NCBI GenBank assembly: GCA_020722725.1
Contig: DYKG01000001.1
Location: forward strand, 62,001-126,000
Direction: 5' to 3'
Origin: Candidatus Methylomirabilis sp.
GTDB taxonomy: Bacteria; Muiribacteriota; Ozemobacteria; Ozemobacterales; Ozemobacteraceae
Length of the DNA: 64,000 bases
The position numbers were made by a program, and so were the translations under genes. The notes under the pieces were generated by a model, which was given only the letters and a program-made list of their open reading frames with translations, was not told where the DNA came from and searched no databases. The first letter of the stretch is position 1. Every line of letters begins with the position of its first letter. Shown one piece after another: positions 7,924 through 17,499 of this stretch.

Positions 7924-9489
7924 ATGAAACTGTTTTCAAAGGCTCTGGTCAGAAGAATCTCGTTGCTAACGGTTATCTTCTTCGTTCTTTCAACCTTCAC
8001 AGCCCAGGCTCAGACAAGCCAGGTCAGTATTCCGGTAAATGCCGGTCAGCCTGTCGATATTTCGATTCTGAATACCGTTCTGCCCGAACTCAATGGTCTG
8101 CAGGCAAATCTGAGAACAACTCAGAATACTATTGCCACCATTGAAAAAATTTCTACTCCGCTTTATAACCAGGTTGTCCCCACCGGAATGGAAACCATGA
8201 GCATTGCCCAACGGGTAAAGGCAATTCTTGGCAACGCGAAAAATCTTCTTGCGGGAACGATTAAAACCTCCAGCGCCGCCGCTTCCCAGAACCTGCAGGC
8301 CGGTGCCACGCCCGGCACTCTGCCGATTGACCAGCAGCTTGCCTATAGTGTTGAACAGCTGGGCATTCAGGCTTCTAAAATTCAGACCAATCCGCAGGCA
8401 GCCGGTGCAATTGATAAGCTCAAATCAATTCTTGCCGTAGTCAAAGACAAACTGCAGGCAATCGTCAATGTTATTCGTGCCAGGATTTTTGCGGTTGGCC
8501 AGAAAGTTGGACTGATCAGCAAAGACAAGCGTTTTGAAGACGGCAGGGTTGTCGATAATAAAGGCACCATCAATGCTGCCGCTGATTTTCAGTATTCTGA
8601 CAGTTTTTCCGGAAAACTTTCGAAGGGCGTGAATGAGGGCGTTCAGAATGCCAGGACTTCGCTGAAAAATAGCTTTTCGTTCACCAATCTTGCTCTGACC
8701 ACTACGGTTGCCGTGGGCACCAATCTGGCAATCGACATGATTCATGGTGAAAAACCCTCATTTAAAAAAGCCGTAAAAACCGTTGCTTCGCTTGAATTCG
8801 CCGGCAGCGTGGCGGGCTCTGCTCTGGGTGCCGCCGGCGGTCAGTTTACCGCTTCTCTGGTTAAATCTTTTATTCCAGGCCCGATTGGCGCAATGGTCGG
8901 TTCCGTGATTCCGGTGATGTTTGCATCAGCAACCGGGCAGATGGGCTCTGGCCTGCTTGCTGGTTTAAAAAATGGTGAATTTTCAATTGCCAGGGCCTGG
9001 AAACAGGTTGACAAGGTTGATTTGGTGGGTTCTTCAATCGGCTCAACCATAGGCATGGCACTGGGTGCTCCGATTCCGGTTGTTGGCCCGATTATCGGCG
9101 GTATCGTCGGTGGTCTTCTCGGCAGCAAAGTTGCCAAATGGATTTCTTCTTTTGCCGGTGGCAAAAAGATTTCATTCTTTGGCAGAGGCTCAGAAATCGA
9201 ACCCTCGCAGATGCCCCGCAAAACTGGCGGTTTTCCGGTCGGTATTGGCAATATTGCCGGCGGCGGAACATCGGGCCCGGTTGTCATGGGTTCTCGGGAA
9301 GCTTCGATTTCGGGCAATGTCAGTGCTTCTTCTGATCAGCTCAAAGCTGCTGAAAAGAAATACTACGATGCATATCTGCAGTATAACCGCATGGTTGAGA
9401 CCGGTGATTCTGCCGGCGCCAAAAAGGTTTTCGAACAGCTTAAGGTATATTCAGACCAGTACAACAATCTGAAAAAACAGGTCAAATAA
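7924..9489 (+). CDS. Secreted protein of unknown function with glycine-rich hydrophobic core
   Basis: 521 aa. I do not recognise a family. Signal peptide at 1-30 (ends STFTAQAQ). Residues 45-200 are helical and coiled-coil-like (LPELNGLQANLRTTQNTIAT). Residues about 285-415 are a run of small-residue hydrophobic segments (GSVAGSALGAAGGQFTAS, IGAMVGSVIPVMFASATG, VVGPIIGGIVGGLLGSKVA) like glycine-zipper membrane segments. A Gly/Ser/Pro linker follows, then a C-terminal charged helix pair (KKYYDAYLQYNRM...VFEQLKVYSDQYNNL). That tail resembles the ends of two other secreted proteins in this window (11065-13311, 38955-39707). GGAGGG lies just upstream of the ATG. The consensus promoter implies strong constitutive expression. 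Possibly an envelope or membrane-inserting protein. Confidence 0.8.
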   Translation: MKLFSKALVRRISLLTVIFFVLSTFTAQAQTSQVSIPVNAGQPVDISILNTVLPELNGLQANLRTTQNTIATIEKISTPLYNQVVPTGMETMSIAQRVKAILGNAKNLLAGTIKTSSAAASQNLQAGATPGTLPIDQQLAYSVEQLGIQASKIQTNPQAAGAIDKLKSILAVVKDKLQAIVNVIRARIFAVGQKVGLISKDKRFEDGRVVDNKGTINAAADFQYSDSFSGKLSKGVNEGVQNARTSLKNSFSFTNLALTTTVAVGTNLAIDMIHGEKPSFKKAVKTVASLEFAGSVAGSALGAAGGQFTASLVKSFIPGPIGAMVGSVIPVMFASATGQMGSGLLAGLKNGEFSIARAWKQVDKVDLVGSSIGSTIGMALGAPIPVVGPIIGGIVGGLLGSKVAKWISSFAGGKKISFFGRGSEIEPSQMPRKTGGFPVGIGNIAGGGTSGPVVMGSREASISGNVSASSDQLKAAEKKYYDAYLQYNRMVETGDSAGAKKVFEQLKVYSDQYNNLKKQVK

Positions 9490-9542
9490 ACATTTTAAAT
9501 GTAAAAAAGGTCTGTTCCATAGGCTTGTTTTCGCTTAATGTC

Positions 9543-9582
9543 ATCGCCCGACCTGCTTTTCTCCTGCAGTTAATCGGGCGAT
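9543..9582 (+). terminator. Inverted repeat downstream of the 7924 gene
   Basis: ATCGCCCGA (9543-9551) pairs with TCGGGCGAT (9574-9582) across a 22-nt loop and is followed by CCTTATTTC. The weak U-tract makes it a poor intrinsic terminator but a plausible 3' stabilising hairpin. Confidence 0.45.
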
Positions 9583-9686
9583 CCTTATTTCAGGCCGATC
9601 TTGCAATGCACCGATCACCCACCGGATAAAAGCAAGTCGGGGCATGACAAATTGTGGATGATTTACGAAATTTGTCGATGCAGGTC

Positions 9687-9715
9687 TTGACGAAAATCTT
9701 GATAGATAGTAATAT
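9687..9715 (+). promoter_or_regulatory. Predicted promoter for purD
   Basis: TTGACG (9687-9692), 17-nt spacer, TAATAT (9710-9715), about 40 nt before the purD GTG. Confidence 0.55.
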
Positions 9716-9756
9716 TTCGCGGCAACGTACGCTGATGAGTTAGCTGGAGAATTTTA

Positions 9757-10998
9757 GTGAACATTCTTGTGCTCGGTTCCGGGGCCAGAGAGCATTCTAT
9801 TGTCCATTCCCTGTCAAAATCTCCTTCGGTACATAAGATCATTGCCTGTCCGGGAAATATGGGAATGGCTGACATTGCTCTGTGTAAGCGCCTGCCATTT
9901 AAAGATAATCTCGATTTGATCAGGCATTGCCGTGACAAGATTGAACTGGCAGTGGTTGGATCCTCAAAATTCGTAGAAGAGGGAACTGTTGACGCTTTGG
10001 TGCTGGCTGGTATTCCTGTGATTGGCCCGGCGGAAGATGCAGGAAAAATCGAAACAAGCAAGGCTTTTGCTGCCAAATTTATTGCCCGCCACAAAATTCC
10101 TGCCCCTTTAACCACGATTGTGGTGAATGAGAAAGAGATCGATGAGGCCTTTAACCACAATCCCGGCATTAGAGTGGCTAAATGTGACGGATTTTCCAGG
10201 GGGGCTGGGGTTTTAATCAGTGACAATGCTGACCAGGCAAAAGAAGCAGCCAAAAGATTGCTGCGGGAAAATGGCGCACCGGTGATTCTGCAGGAAATTC
10301 TCTACGGCGTGGAGTGCTCATATTCGATTCTTACCGATGGCCAGCAATGGATTTCTTTCAGTTCGAGCCGTGATTATAAGCGTGCCCGTGACAATGAAAC
10401 CGGCCCAACTACCGGTGGGATGGGTTCGGTTAGCCCTTCTCCTGACCTTACTCCTGAACTTGAAAATCGAATAATCGAAGAAATCGTTCAGCCGGTAGTG
10501 AATGGAATGAAGCATGATAACCTGCTTTATCGTGGTTTCCTTTCAATTCAGCTGATGCTGACGTCAAATGGCCCTCGAGTTCTGGAATTCAATGCCAGAC
10601 TTGGTGATCCTGAAACTCAGAGTATTCTTACCCGGTTTCGCGGAGACCTGGCCTGTCTGTTAAAAGATTGCGCGATGGGGTGCCTGACTTCAGTTGGGTC
10701 AGAGGTCGCTTTTGGCAAGCACTCGGCAGTTTCAGTGGTGCTTGCCCGTGAGGGCTATCCTGAGTCTGAGATCGCCGACCCGATAATTGAAAAGCTTGAA
10801 AACATAAAAGAATCTTACGTTTATTATTCGAGCTGTAAAAAATCAGAAGATTCAAATCGCATGAAATTCAGGAGCGGCCGCCTGATCAGCATTACAGCCA
10901 TTGGTGAAACCACTGAACTGGCAAGGGCAAAATGTTATCAGGATATTTCAGGTCTGGTTCTCGATAAGGTTCATTATCGCCGTGATATTGGCGCTTGA
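9757..10998 (+). CDS. purD: Phosphoribosylamine-glycine ligase (GAR synthetase)
   Basis: Joins glycine to 5-phosphoribosylamine with ATP, the second step of purine synthesis, in the cytoplasm. 413 aa, normal length. N-terminal MNILVLGSGAREHSI is the PurD signature. The ATP-grasp domain shows GFSRGAGVLI, DYKRARDNETGPTTGGMGS and EFNARLGDPETQ, the metal-binding signature (usually NVRFGDPETQ). The segment normally reading GPEAPL is VVGSSKFVEEGTVDAL here, a noticeable divergence near the substrate site, so a paralogous ligase cannot be fully excluded. GTG start preceded by TGGAGA. Monocistronic, with its own predicted promoter and a terminator shared with the convergent PLD gene. No other pur genes are nearby. 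Confidence 0.92.
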   Translation: MNILVLGSGAREHSIVHSLSKSPSVHKIIACPGNMGMADIALCKRLPFKDNLDLIRHCRDKIELAVVGSSKFVEEGTVDALVLAGIPVIGPAEDAGKIETSKAFAAKFIARHKIPAPLTTIVVNEKEIDEAFNHNPGIRVAKCDGFSRGAGVLISDNADQAKEAAKRLLRENGAPVILQEILYGVECSYSILTDGQQWISFSSSRDYKRARDNETGPTTGGMGSVSPSPDLTPELENRIIEEIVQPVVNGMKHDNLLYRGFLSIQLMLTSNGPRVLEFNARLGDPETQSILTRFRGDLACLLKDCAMGCLTSVGSEVAFGKHSAVSVVLAREGYPESEIADPIIEKLENIKESYVYYSSCKKSEDSNRMKFRSGRLISITAIGETTELARAKCYQDISGLVLDKVHYRRDIGA

Positions 10999-11010
10999 TT
11001 GTTGAATAAT

Positions 11011-11054
11011 AAAAACGCCCGGCGGCCTTTTAAAAAGGCGTGCCGGACGTTTTT
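11011..11054. terminator. Bidirectional terminator between purD and the PLD gene
   Basis: AAAAACGCCCGGC pairs with GCCGGACGTTTTT around an inner GGCCTTTTAAAAAGGC palindrome. A-tract on the left and T-tract on the right let it act on both strands between the two convergent genes. Confidence 0.85.
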
Positions 11055-11064
11055 AAAAAAACGA

Positions 11065-13311
11065 TTAAATCAATTTTTTAAACATGGTAAATTTCGACAG
11101 GGTTTTGAGTAACCAGAAATTCCTGCCCTGAACGTCATCGGGGCCAAACATTGATTTAACCTTGCCTTCTGAGTCAATGGAGACTTTGTATTCTTTGCAG
11201 TTGCTTATATCTTTGTAGATTTCACTGCGCAGTTCTTTGGCAAATTCATCTGATTTAACCGAAGCGACAACTTCAGAGTTGATCTGTTCACTTATGTAGT
11301 CAAGGTTATAAGTGCCGACAACCCCAATTTTTGCGTCGAAAACCCAAGTCTTGGCGTGCAGTTTCTGTTTGCCGTAATAGACGAAAATCCGGGCATTGGG
11401 AATCTGCGAAAGAATCCGTTTCCAGTCAGCATAAAACATTGCCTGAGTTGCCAGACTGTCGGTAGAATAAGGGCTGTTGGTAAGAATTTTTACGCCGACG
11501 CCACGTCTGCCGGCGCGTTGCAGGGCCGCAAAAATTCTTTCGGTTAATACTACGTAAGGATTCTGAATCAGCACTTCTTTGCGGCAGCCATCGATGAATT
11601 TAACCATCTGGTCGGTAATGTCGTTGCGCGGCCCGCCGAGAGAATGCTTGTCGATTATCTTGGCCTCGGCTTCAACAGAATTACTGAATGGATCGAAGCC
11701 GGCGTAGCTTCTCATGTTTTTATATTGCGCCAGTTCGGTCAGCGATTCTTTTGCACTTTCAAGGTATTTTTTATCAACATTGGGAGTAACCGTAAAACGT
11801 TCGTTTAAAATGTGGCTGAACATTGTATCTCTGGCGGCCATGAGGTGTGGACCCATAATGTCGATGTTACCCCAGAGTTCGTCACCGATTTTGAAAGTTT
11901 TTAGTTTGGCAAATTCTTCATCAAAAGCGAAATCAAGCTGTTTTGCAATTTCCGGGCAGCGGATAATCACATCGCAATCCCGGTAACATTCAGGGTGATC
12001 GATGGCATCAACAAAATAATCTTTTGAAATGTTGCGGCCACCGATAACTGCGTATTCATCGTCGATAACCAGAATCTTGTCATGGTTTGAGGCCATTGCC
12101 TTGCGAATGTCGGTAAACATGGTAACCAGATTGGTGTGAACCGGGTTAAACACCTTAACTTCACAATTTGGCAGTTCGGTAAGTTCCTGCAGGAAATCCT
12201 GGCCAAGAAGTTTGCGGGTAAGTTGCTTTGTTCCGCGGGCATCGAGCATCAATCTTATTTTCACGCCTTCACGGGCTTTTTTCAGCAGCATTCCCAGCAT
12301 TGACATGCCAAAAATGTCCTTATCCATGATGAAATACTGTACGTCGATGCTTTGTCTGGCTTCGTTCATCAGTTTCCAGCGTGAATACCAGGCTTCGCTG
12401 TTAGTGTATCTGAGACTTACTTCAGATGTAGATCTTGAAAGCCCGGTGGCGGGTACGAACTTGTCGAAAGTAATGTCAACCGGTGGGGCAAACTGGGCAC
12501 CAAGGTTTTCATAAGCAAGCTGAAATTTTTCAAACTTATCCTGGTTGCTGTTGAATTTAAGCAGTTTGCTTACGTAACCAACCCAGCGCGTAGCTTTAAC
12601 CGGGAATGCAAGCCAGGAAGTATCAAGGTATTTACTGTAACTTTGATGAGAAGCGGCATAAGAATCGTTGAGAATCTGTTTCCACTTCAGGTGGCTCTTG
12701 CTGGCCTGATAGTAAGAAATATGCTGACTGGCAAGCCCGGCGTATTTTGAGTTCGGACGATTCTTAACTATTTCGTTAAGGATGGCCGCAGATGTTTTCT
12801 GATCGTCTTTGAGCAGGTCATAAGCTTTTGCCAGCTCATATCTGGCCATATCAACAAACCTGGAGCCCGGGTTGCTTTTGATGAAGGCGGTTAAAAGTTT
12901 CATCATCGCATCGGGCGTTTTGCGCCCTTTTTCTGACCAGAGCTGGTCGAGAATGCGTTTCAGGCCTTCCGGTATCTGCTCAATGGATCGGGTCGCAGTG
13001 GCCCCGAAGTTGTCAACTCCTGCCAGGTCAACGTCACCGGTGTCATTATCGACCGCATTGCCTGTTGTTCCATCAAGAACTTCGTCTTTCGAACGTTCAA
13101 GATTTCCTTCATAAGCCTTTTTGGCATCTAGATACGTGTTAAGAAGGCTCTTGATTTCTGCATCGGATTTCTTTTCGAGAACCGCATTACGGTATGCATT
13201 GTATGTTGAAACATAGCGTTCGTAATCGGCTCGGGGATCAGCTGAAACAACTGATGATACCGCTGCGAACATTAATACCAGCAGCAGAACAAAAGACAAA
13301 TTTTTCTTCAT
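11065..13311 (-). CDS. Secreted phospholipase D-like protein (two HKD motifs)
   Basis: 748 aa from MKKNLSFVLLLVLMFAAVSS, a signal peptide. Residues 28-75 are a charged helical hairpin (DYERYVSTYNAYRN...), residues about 110-230 a helical, TPR-like region. Two PLDc domains follow, with catalytic motifs HDKILVIDD (His410) and HAKTWVFDA (His652), each fitting H-x-K-x4-D, plus trailing GGRNIS and GTYNLD elements. The family includes cardiolipin synthases, phospholipases D and nucleases; a secreted, soluble form with an N-terminal extension fits a periplasmic phosphodiesterase or phosphatidyltransferase. The start is fixed by GGAGG followed by CGGTATT and ATG; the frame is open 8 codons further but lacks a signal there. 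A TATAAT lies at 13350-13345 upstream. It is convergent with purD and shares its terminator. Confidence 0.88.
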   Translation of the reverse strand: MKKNLSFVLLLVLMFAAVSSVVSADPRADYERYVSTYNAYRNAVLEKKSDAEIKSLLNTYLDAKKAYEGNLERSKDEVLDGTTGNAVDNDTGDVDLAGVDNFGATATRSIEQIPEGLKRILDQLWSEKGRKTPDAMMKLLTAFIKSNPGSRFVDMARYELAKAYDLLKDDQKTSAAILNEIVKNRPNSKYAGLASQHISYYQASKSHLKWKQILNDSYAASHQSYSKYLDTSWLAFPVKATRWVGYVSKLLKFNSNQDKFEKFQLAYENLGAQFAPPVDITFDKFVPATGLSRSTSEVSLRYTNSEAWYSRWKLMNEARQSIDVQYFIMDKDIFGMSMLGMLLKKAREGVKIRLMLDARGTKQLTRKLLGQDFLQELTELPNCEVKVFNPVHTNLVTMFTDIRKAMASNHDKILVIDDEYAVIGGRNISKDYFVDAIDHPECYRDCDVIIRCPEIAKQLDFAFDEEFAKLKTFKIGDELWGNIDIMGPHLMAARDTMFSHILNERFTVTPNVDKKYLESAKESLTELAQYKNMRSYAGFDPFSNSVEAEAKIIDKHSLGGPRNDITDQMVKFIDGCRKEVLIQNPYVVLTERIFAALQRAGRRGVGVKILTNSPYSTDSLATQAMFYADWKRILSQIPNARIFVYYGKQKLHAKTWVFDAKIGVVGTYNLDYISEQINSEVVASVKSDEFAKELRSEIYKDISNCKEYKVSIDSEGKVKSMFGPDDVQGRNFWLLKTLSKFTMFKKLI

Positions 13312-13495
13312 AATACCGCCTCCGAGTTTGAGCATAACAAAATTATTATACTACTATCCGAGAAATTCGAAAGGGTACCGACCAACGTTTTTTGAGTGTT
13401 GTTAAAAGAACCTGTATTTGCCCGAATCGCTGCGAGTCAACCTGCATTTCGCGGCGATTTTGAACAGGCTTATTTGTAAGGTGGAAAAAAACGGC

Positions 13496-13714
13496 TCAGC
13501 CTTTGGCAATGATTGTTTTCGCCTGCTCTACCATGTTTGGGTAAAGGTTTGCGGGAACTTTTGCCTTGCCCAGGGCTTTGAATACCATGTGTCTTGCGCA
13601 TTTTTCGAATTCGCCCTGGCAGTATTTCTTTTTGTAAATTGCCCCCATGCCTTCGGTATCAGGCATTTTGTCGTTAAAAAAAGGACACCCGGGCAGGCAT
13701 ACGCAATCTGGCAT
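13496..13714 (-). CDS. Small conserved Cys-containing protein
   Basis: 72 aa. Starts MPDCVCLPGCPFFNDKMPD and continues IYKKKYCQGEFEKCARHMVF, ending in a helical VPANLYPNMVEQAKTIIA. The five Cys (C-x-C-x3-C, later C-x6-C) suggest a metal or Fe-S site. I recall similar short proteins in Desulfuromonas- or Geobacter-like genomes (CPFFND...YC-G-x-x-x-x-CAR), without a known function. AGGAGAG lies 6 nt before the ATG, so the start is secure. No signal peptide, so cytoplasmic. Confidence 0.75.
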   Translation of the reverse strand: MPDCVCLPGCPFFNDKMPDTEGMGAIYKKKYCQGEFEKCARHMVFKALGKAKVPANLYPNMVEQAKTIIAKG

Positions 13715-13781
13715 AAAACTCTCCTGTAAAATCGGAAATAATACAAAAAACCTTTGGCTATCCTATCATACCTGGGAATCA

Positions 13782-14318
13782 TTATTCAAGTTTCTGGTCG
13801 GGGCCGATCGTCAGCACAATAACCATAAGAAAAAATGCGGAAATTGCCGGCAGCATCATCATTCTTAGCCAAAAAGGGCCCTGATAGAAAAAAACTTTGG
13901 CTTTGCCCGGTGAATTCTGGGTTAGTCTTAAAATGAAACTGCCCTTTTGACGAGCCGGTGCATAAAAGGTTTGCCAGCGGGATGGGTTCGGTATAAATGA
14001 TTGTGGGTAATAACGCAAAGCAAAGTTGCCAGTCAATACCATATTTCCTGCCGGATCGATAACTTCAATTGTTCCGGAAAAGTCGCCTTCTGCTGATTTC
14101 AGATCGATTTGCAGCGGGTCGATTCCATCGGCAGTAACTTCAATTTCACTGGTGGCCGGCATGCTGTATCCATCTGCCGCCAGCAGACCCAACTCGCCTT
14201 CGCCGAGTGGGTTCTGGAAATAGGCCGGATCTATGAGATGCCCGCCAATCGCCATTGCGATGGTCAGCAGGACAATGGAAAAGAACCGCCCGGACCAGGT
14301 TTTCAGCAAGAATCTCAT
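13782..14318 (-). CDS. Envelope protein with N- and C-terminal membrane helices, unknown function
   Basis: 178 aa from MRFLLKTWSGRFFSIVLL. The N-terminal helix (FFSIVLLTIAMAIGGHL) is a signal anchor. Residues 45-150 are predicted beta-rich extracytoplasmic sequence (GTIEVIDPAGNMVLTGNF, GSFILRLTQNSPGKAKVFFY). The last 30 residues form a second membrane helix (MMMLPAISAFFLMVIVLTI) and a short charged tail. I do not recognise the family. The only Shine-Dalgarno candidate is a run of ten G immediately before AATG, an unusual and potentially slippage-prone ribosome-binding site. It lies downstream of clpB on the same strand with an R1 repeat between them. Confidence 0.7.
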   Translation of the reverse strand: MRFLLKTWSGRFFSIVLLTIAMAIGGHLIDPAYFQNPLGEGELGLLAADGYSMPATSEIEVTADGIDPLQIDLKSAEGDFSGTIEVIDPAGNMVLTGNFALRYYPQSFIPNPSRWQTFYAPARQKGSFILRLTQNSPGKAKVFFYQGPFWLRMMMLPAISAFFLMVIVLTIGPDQKLE

Positions 14319-14319
14319 T

Positions 14320-14329
14320 CCCCCCCCCC
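14320..14329 (-). promoter_or_regulatory. Ten-G homopolymer serving as ribosome-binding region
   Basis: On the plus strand ten C in a row; on the minus strand A, ten G, A, then the ATG of the 13782-14318 gene. Homopolymers of this length slip during replication and can change Shine-Dalgarno spacing. Confidence 0.6.
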
Positions 14330-14361
14330 TGTTTGTGATCAGGTTTGCAGAGTTATTCCGA

Positions 14362-14447
14362 TCACAGAAAATAAATTGGCAGGGGCCGGCCACTGTTCCG
14401 GCCCGCTTCAGATAGTTAAAATACGTTTGTTTCTCAAGGGAACGGTA
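14362..14447 (+). repeat. R1 dispersed palindromic repeat, copy 2 (long form)
   Basis: TCACAGAAAATAAATTGGCA, then GGGGCCGGCCACTGTTCCGG and CCCGCTTCAGATAGTTAAAA, then TTTCTCAAGGGAACGGT. GGGCCGG and CCGGCCC form a hairpin. The 3' half beyond GCTTCAGATA is shared only with copy 3 at 32828. It sits 7 nt beyond the clpB stop and could serve as a transcript-end hairpin. Confidence 0.75.
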
Positions 14448-14453
14448 TTGCGA

Positions 14454-17060
14454 TCATTTTGACAATACCACCGGGTGGTCATCTTTGATGCTGATTTTGA
14501 CATGACTGCCGTCAGTAATGTTCCCGACAAGGATTGCTCTTGCTATAAGTGTTTCAATTTCTTTTTGCAGCAGACGTTTAAGCGGTCTGGCGCCATAAAC
14601 CGGGCTGTATCCCCGGTGAATCAGCCAGTCCCGGGATTCCCTGTCGAGTTCGAGGGTGATTCTTCTTTCTTCGAGTCTTTTACCAATGCTGGCAAGCTGC
14701 AGGTCGATAATTTTTTCGAGTTCGCCACGCAACAGCGGAGCGAAAAGAATTGTATCGTCGACCCGGTTAAAAAACTCTGGTTTGAAGAATGCTTTAACTT
14801 CATTCATAACCGAACTGCGGGTTTTTTCAGAAATTTCGCCCTGGTCGCCGATTTCATTGATCAGGGTTTGGGCTCCAAGATTGCTGGTCATAATAACAAC
14901 GACATTGCGAAAATCTACGGTTCGGCCGCGGGAATCGGTCAGTCGGCCATCGTCGAGAATCTGTAGAAGAACGTTGAAAACTTCTGAATGGGCCTTTTCT
15001 ATTTCATCGAACAGCAAGACTGAATAGGGTTTTCGCCGAACCGCTTCGGTGAGTTGTCCGCCATCGTCATGACCAATGTAACCCGGAGGGGCTCCGATAA
15101 GGCGCGATACCGAGTGCTTTTCCATGTACTCACTCATGTCAATTCTGACCATATTTTCTTCGCTGTCGAATAAGGCCTCTGCCAAGGCTTTTGCCAGTTC
15201 GGTTTTACCAACTCCGGTCGGGCCAAGGAAGATAAAAGAGCCAATCGGGCGTTTCGGATCTTTAATGCCTGCTCTTGAACGTATTACCGCATCAGTGACC
15301 AGTTGAACTGCTTCATGCTGCCCGATAACTCGGCGATGCAGTTGTTCGTCGAGATGCAGAAGCTTTTCCTTTTCGCCTTCCATGAGTCGGGTAACCGGAA
15401 TACCGGTCCAACGGCTGACAATGTTGGCAATTTCCTCTTCGGTAACTTCTTCTCTAACCAGTTTTCCGGTACTTTGTTTCTGTTTGAGTTCATCTTCAAG
15501 ATTTTTCAGCTGCCGCTGGGCTTCAGGAAGTTTGCCATGTTTGAGTTCTGCTGCGAGATTGAGGTTGTAAGCACGCTCAGCTTCACCAATTTCCTGATTG
15601 AGCTTTTCAATCGATTCTCGTTGTGCCTGTACTTTTCTGATGACACCTCTTTCGCTTTCCCATTGTGCTTTCATCGAATCTCCACGATTTTTCAAGTCGG
15701 CGAGCTCTTTTTTCAAGGTTTCGAGACGCTTTCTGCTGGCGTCATCTTTTTCTTTGATCAGCGCGGCTTCTTCAATTTCAAGCTGCATGATGCGCCGAGT
15801 CACTTCGTCAAGCTCCGCCGGCATCGATTCAATATCGGTTCTGATCATGGCACAAGCTTCATCGACGAGGTCGATTGCCTTGTCAGGAAGAAACCGGTCT
15901 GATATATAGCGATGCGAGAGAACAGCCGCCGCGACCAGAGAGCGATCCTGGATTTTTACGCCGTGGAAAACTTCAAATCTTTCTTTGAGACCGCGCAAAA
16001 TTGAAATGGTGTCAGAAACATCGGGCTGATCGACCATTACAGGCTGGAAGCGGCGTTCGAGGGCGGCGTCTTTTTCAACATACTTGCGATATTCATCGAG
16101 GGTGGTTGCCCCGATGCAATGCAGTTCGCCGCGTGCCAGCATGGGTTTGAGCATGTTTCCGGCATCCATTGAGCCTTCGGCTTTGCCAGCACCGACAATG
16201 GTGTGAAGCTCGTCGATAAAAAGAATTATACGGCCGTTGCTGGTTTTGATTTCATTTAGAACGGCTTTAAGGCGTTCTTCGAATTCGCCGCGAAATTTTG
16301 CGCCGGCAATGAGAGCGCCCATATCAAGGGCAAAAATGGTTTTTTCGCGAAGGCTTTCGGGAACGTCGCCATGCAGAATTCTCTGGGCCAAACCTTCTGC
16401 AATGGCAGTTTTCCCGACCCCGGGTTCACCTATCAGAACAGGATTATTTTTTGTTTTACGGGTCAGAATTCGCACAACCCGGCGAATTTCCGTGTCGCGC
16501 CCGATAACCGGATCCAGTTTGCCTGATTTTGCCATGGCAACAAGGTCACGACCATATTTTTCCAATGCTTCATAGGTCTGCTCAGGGTTTGCGGAGGTGA
16601 TTCTCTGGTTGCCCCGCACCGAGGTAAGAGCCTGCAAAAACTGGTTGCGGTCAACATTCAGTTCCTTGAAAATTTTGCCGACAGCGGTTGCCGCGCCAGA
16701 TTCTATCATTGCCAGCACTAAATGCTCTACCGACAGGTATTCATCTTTAAGAGCTTTCATTTCTTCTTCTGCTTTAACCAGAAGCTGTGATAGCTCGCGA
16801 TTAACGTAGAATTTATCTGGTGTCATTCCGGGCCCGGAAATTCTCGGAAGGCGCGAAATTGCACGCTGAGACTTTTCTTTCAGTAGCGTCAGCGGCACAT
16901 TGATGTTATTCATCAATCTTGGTATCAGTTCGGTTTCGTTTTCAATCAGGGCTTCAAGCAGGTGTTCAGGGGCAATTTCCTGGTGCCCGTATTGAATGGC
17001 AATGTTTTGCGCCCGCTGCAGCGCGTCTTGTGATTTTTGCGTCATTTTGTTGATATCCAT
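14454..17060 (-). CDS. clpB: ATP-dependent disaggregase ClpB
   Basis: 868 aa, the normal length. Hexameric cytoplasmic AAA+ chaperone that threads aggregated proteins with DnaK's help. In order: an N-terminal Clp_N repeat domain ([18 protein letters not shown]...), NBD1 with Walker [19 protein letters not shown] near 205, a long middle coiled coil (about 410-530, [20 protein letters not shown]), NBD2 with [19 protein letters not shown] near 605, Walker [11 protein letters not shown], and the C-terminal small domain with [15 protein letters not shown]. The middle domain separates it from ClpA/C. GAGGGAT precedes the ATG. I see no CIRCE element upstream; a 12-bp palindrome TGCAACGTTGCA lies at 17188-17199. 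Confidence 0.98.
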   Translation of the reverse strand: MDINKMTQKSQDALQRAQNIAIQYGHQEIAPEHLLEALIENETELIPRLMNNINVPLTLLKEKSQRAISRLPRISGPGMTPDKFYVNRELSQLLVKAEEEMKALKDEYLSVEHLVLAMIESGAATAVGKIFKELNVDRNQFLQALTSVRGNQRITSANPEQTYEALEKYGRDLVAMAKSGKLDPVIGRDTEIRRVVRILTRKTKNNPVLIGEPGVGKTAIAEGLAQRILHGDVPESLREKTIFALDMGALIAGAKFRGEFEERLKAVLNEIKTSNGRIILFIDELHTIVGAGKAEGSMDAGNMLKPMLARGELHCIGATTLDEYRKYVEKDAALERRFQPVMVDQPDVSDTISILRGLKERFEVFHGVKIQDRSLVAAAVLSHRYISDRFLPDKAIDLVDEACAMIRTDIESMPAELDEVTRRIMQLEIEEAALIKEKDDASRKRLETLKKELADLKNRGDSMKAQWESERGVIRKVQAQRESIEKLNQEIGEAERAYNLNLAAELKHGKLPEAQRQLKNLEDELKQKQSTGKLVREEVTEEEIANIVSRWTGIPVTRLMEGEKEKLLHLDEQLHRRVIGQHEAVQLVTDAVIRSRAGIKDPKRPIGSFIFLGPTGVGKTELAKALAEALFDSEENMVRIDMSEYMEKHSVSRLIGAPPGYIGHDDGGQLTEAVRRKPYSVLLFDEIEKAHSEVFNVLLQILDDGRLTDSRGRTVDFRNVVVIMTSNLGAQTLINEIGDQGEISEKTRSSVMNEVKAFFKPEFFNRVDDTILFAPLLRGELEKIIDLQLASIGKRLEERRITLELDRESRDWLIHRGYSPVYGARPLKRLLQKEIETLIARAILVGNITDGSHVKISIKDDHPVVLSK

Positions 17061-17470
17061 AGCTATCCCTCAAATTAATATTTTTCAGGATAACATAAAG
17101 CAATGCGCGTGCCATTTGATTCAAAAGGTTCTTGCAGCTGCAATCGCGGGAATGACGAACAAATAATGATGTCGCAGCAAGACGCAGTGCAACGTTGCAT
17201 TGTCCATTGATGCGTCAGGTTTGTCGTTTATTTTGCCTTGGTTGTGATCTATTTGATAGTTGAAGTGGGTTCCTGAGGTATTTCATTTTTTCTTTTTCAG
17301 CCATTTTGTTGTTCGTTTTAAGAAACAAAACGGTTGTTGTTTTGATCGGATGTGGAATTTCGACTAAGACAACGGATACGCTAATAGAACGGTGTTATCA
17401 GGAAAAATCAAAACTTACGAAACACAAATCAATCCCCATATGGGCTACAACTGCCCGGCCTTTAAGGTAC
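17061..17470. other. Intergenic region between clpB and aclB
   Basis: About 480 nt with no convincing gene in total. It holds the palindrome TGCAACGTTGCA (17188-17199), an AT-rich inverted repeat TTTTGTT/AACAAAA (17304-17330), and the aclB promoter. A 60-codon plus-strand ORF at 17306-17488 has no ribosome-binding site or family similarity and is not called. Confidence 0.5.
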
Positions 17471-17499
17471 TTGACACACGAAGAGTAACGATATATACC
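17471..17499 (+). promoter_or_regulatory. Predicted promoter of aclBA
   Basis: TTGACA (17471-17476), 17-nt spacer, TATACC (17494-17499), leader of about 40 nt to aclB. Confidence 0.6.

Noticed and set aside
8841-9317. 158-codon Pro/Ile-rich minus-strand ORF
   Set aside because: Shadow of the glycine-rich part of the 7924 gene; Pro codons mirror Gly codons.
15303-15902. 199-codon plus-strand ORF
   Set aside because: Antisense shadow of clpB, Phe-rich composition from reverse-complemented Lys/Glu codons.
17306-17488. 60-codon plus-strand ORF upstream of aclB
   Set aside because: No ribosome-binding site, no similarity, overlaps the predicted aclB promoter.
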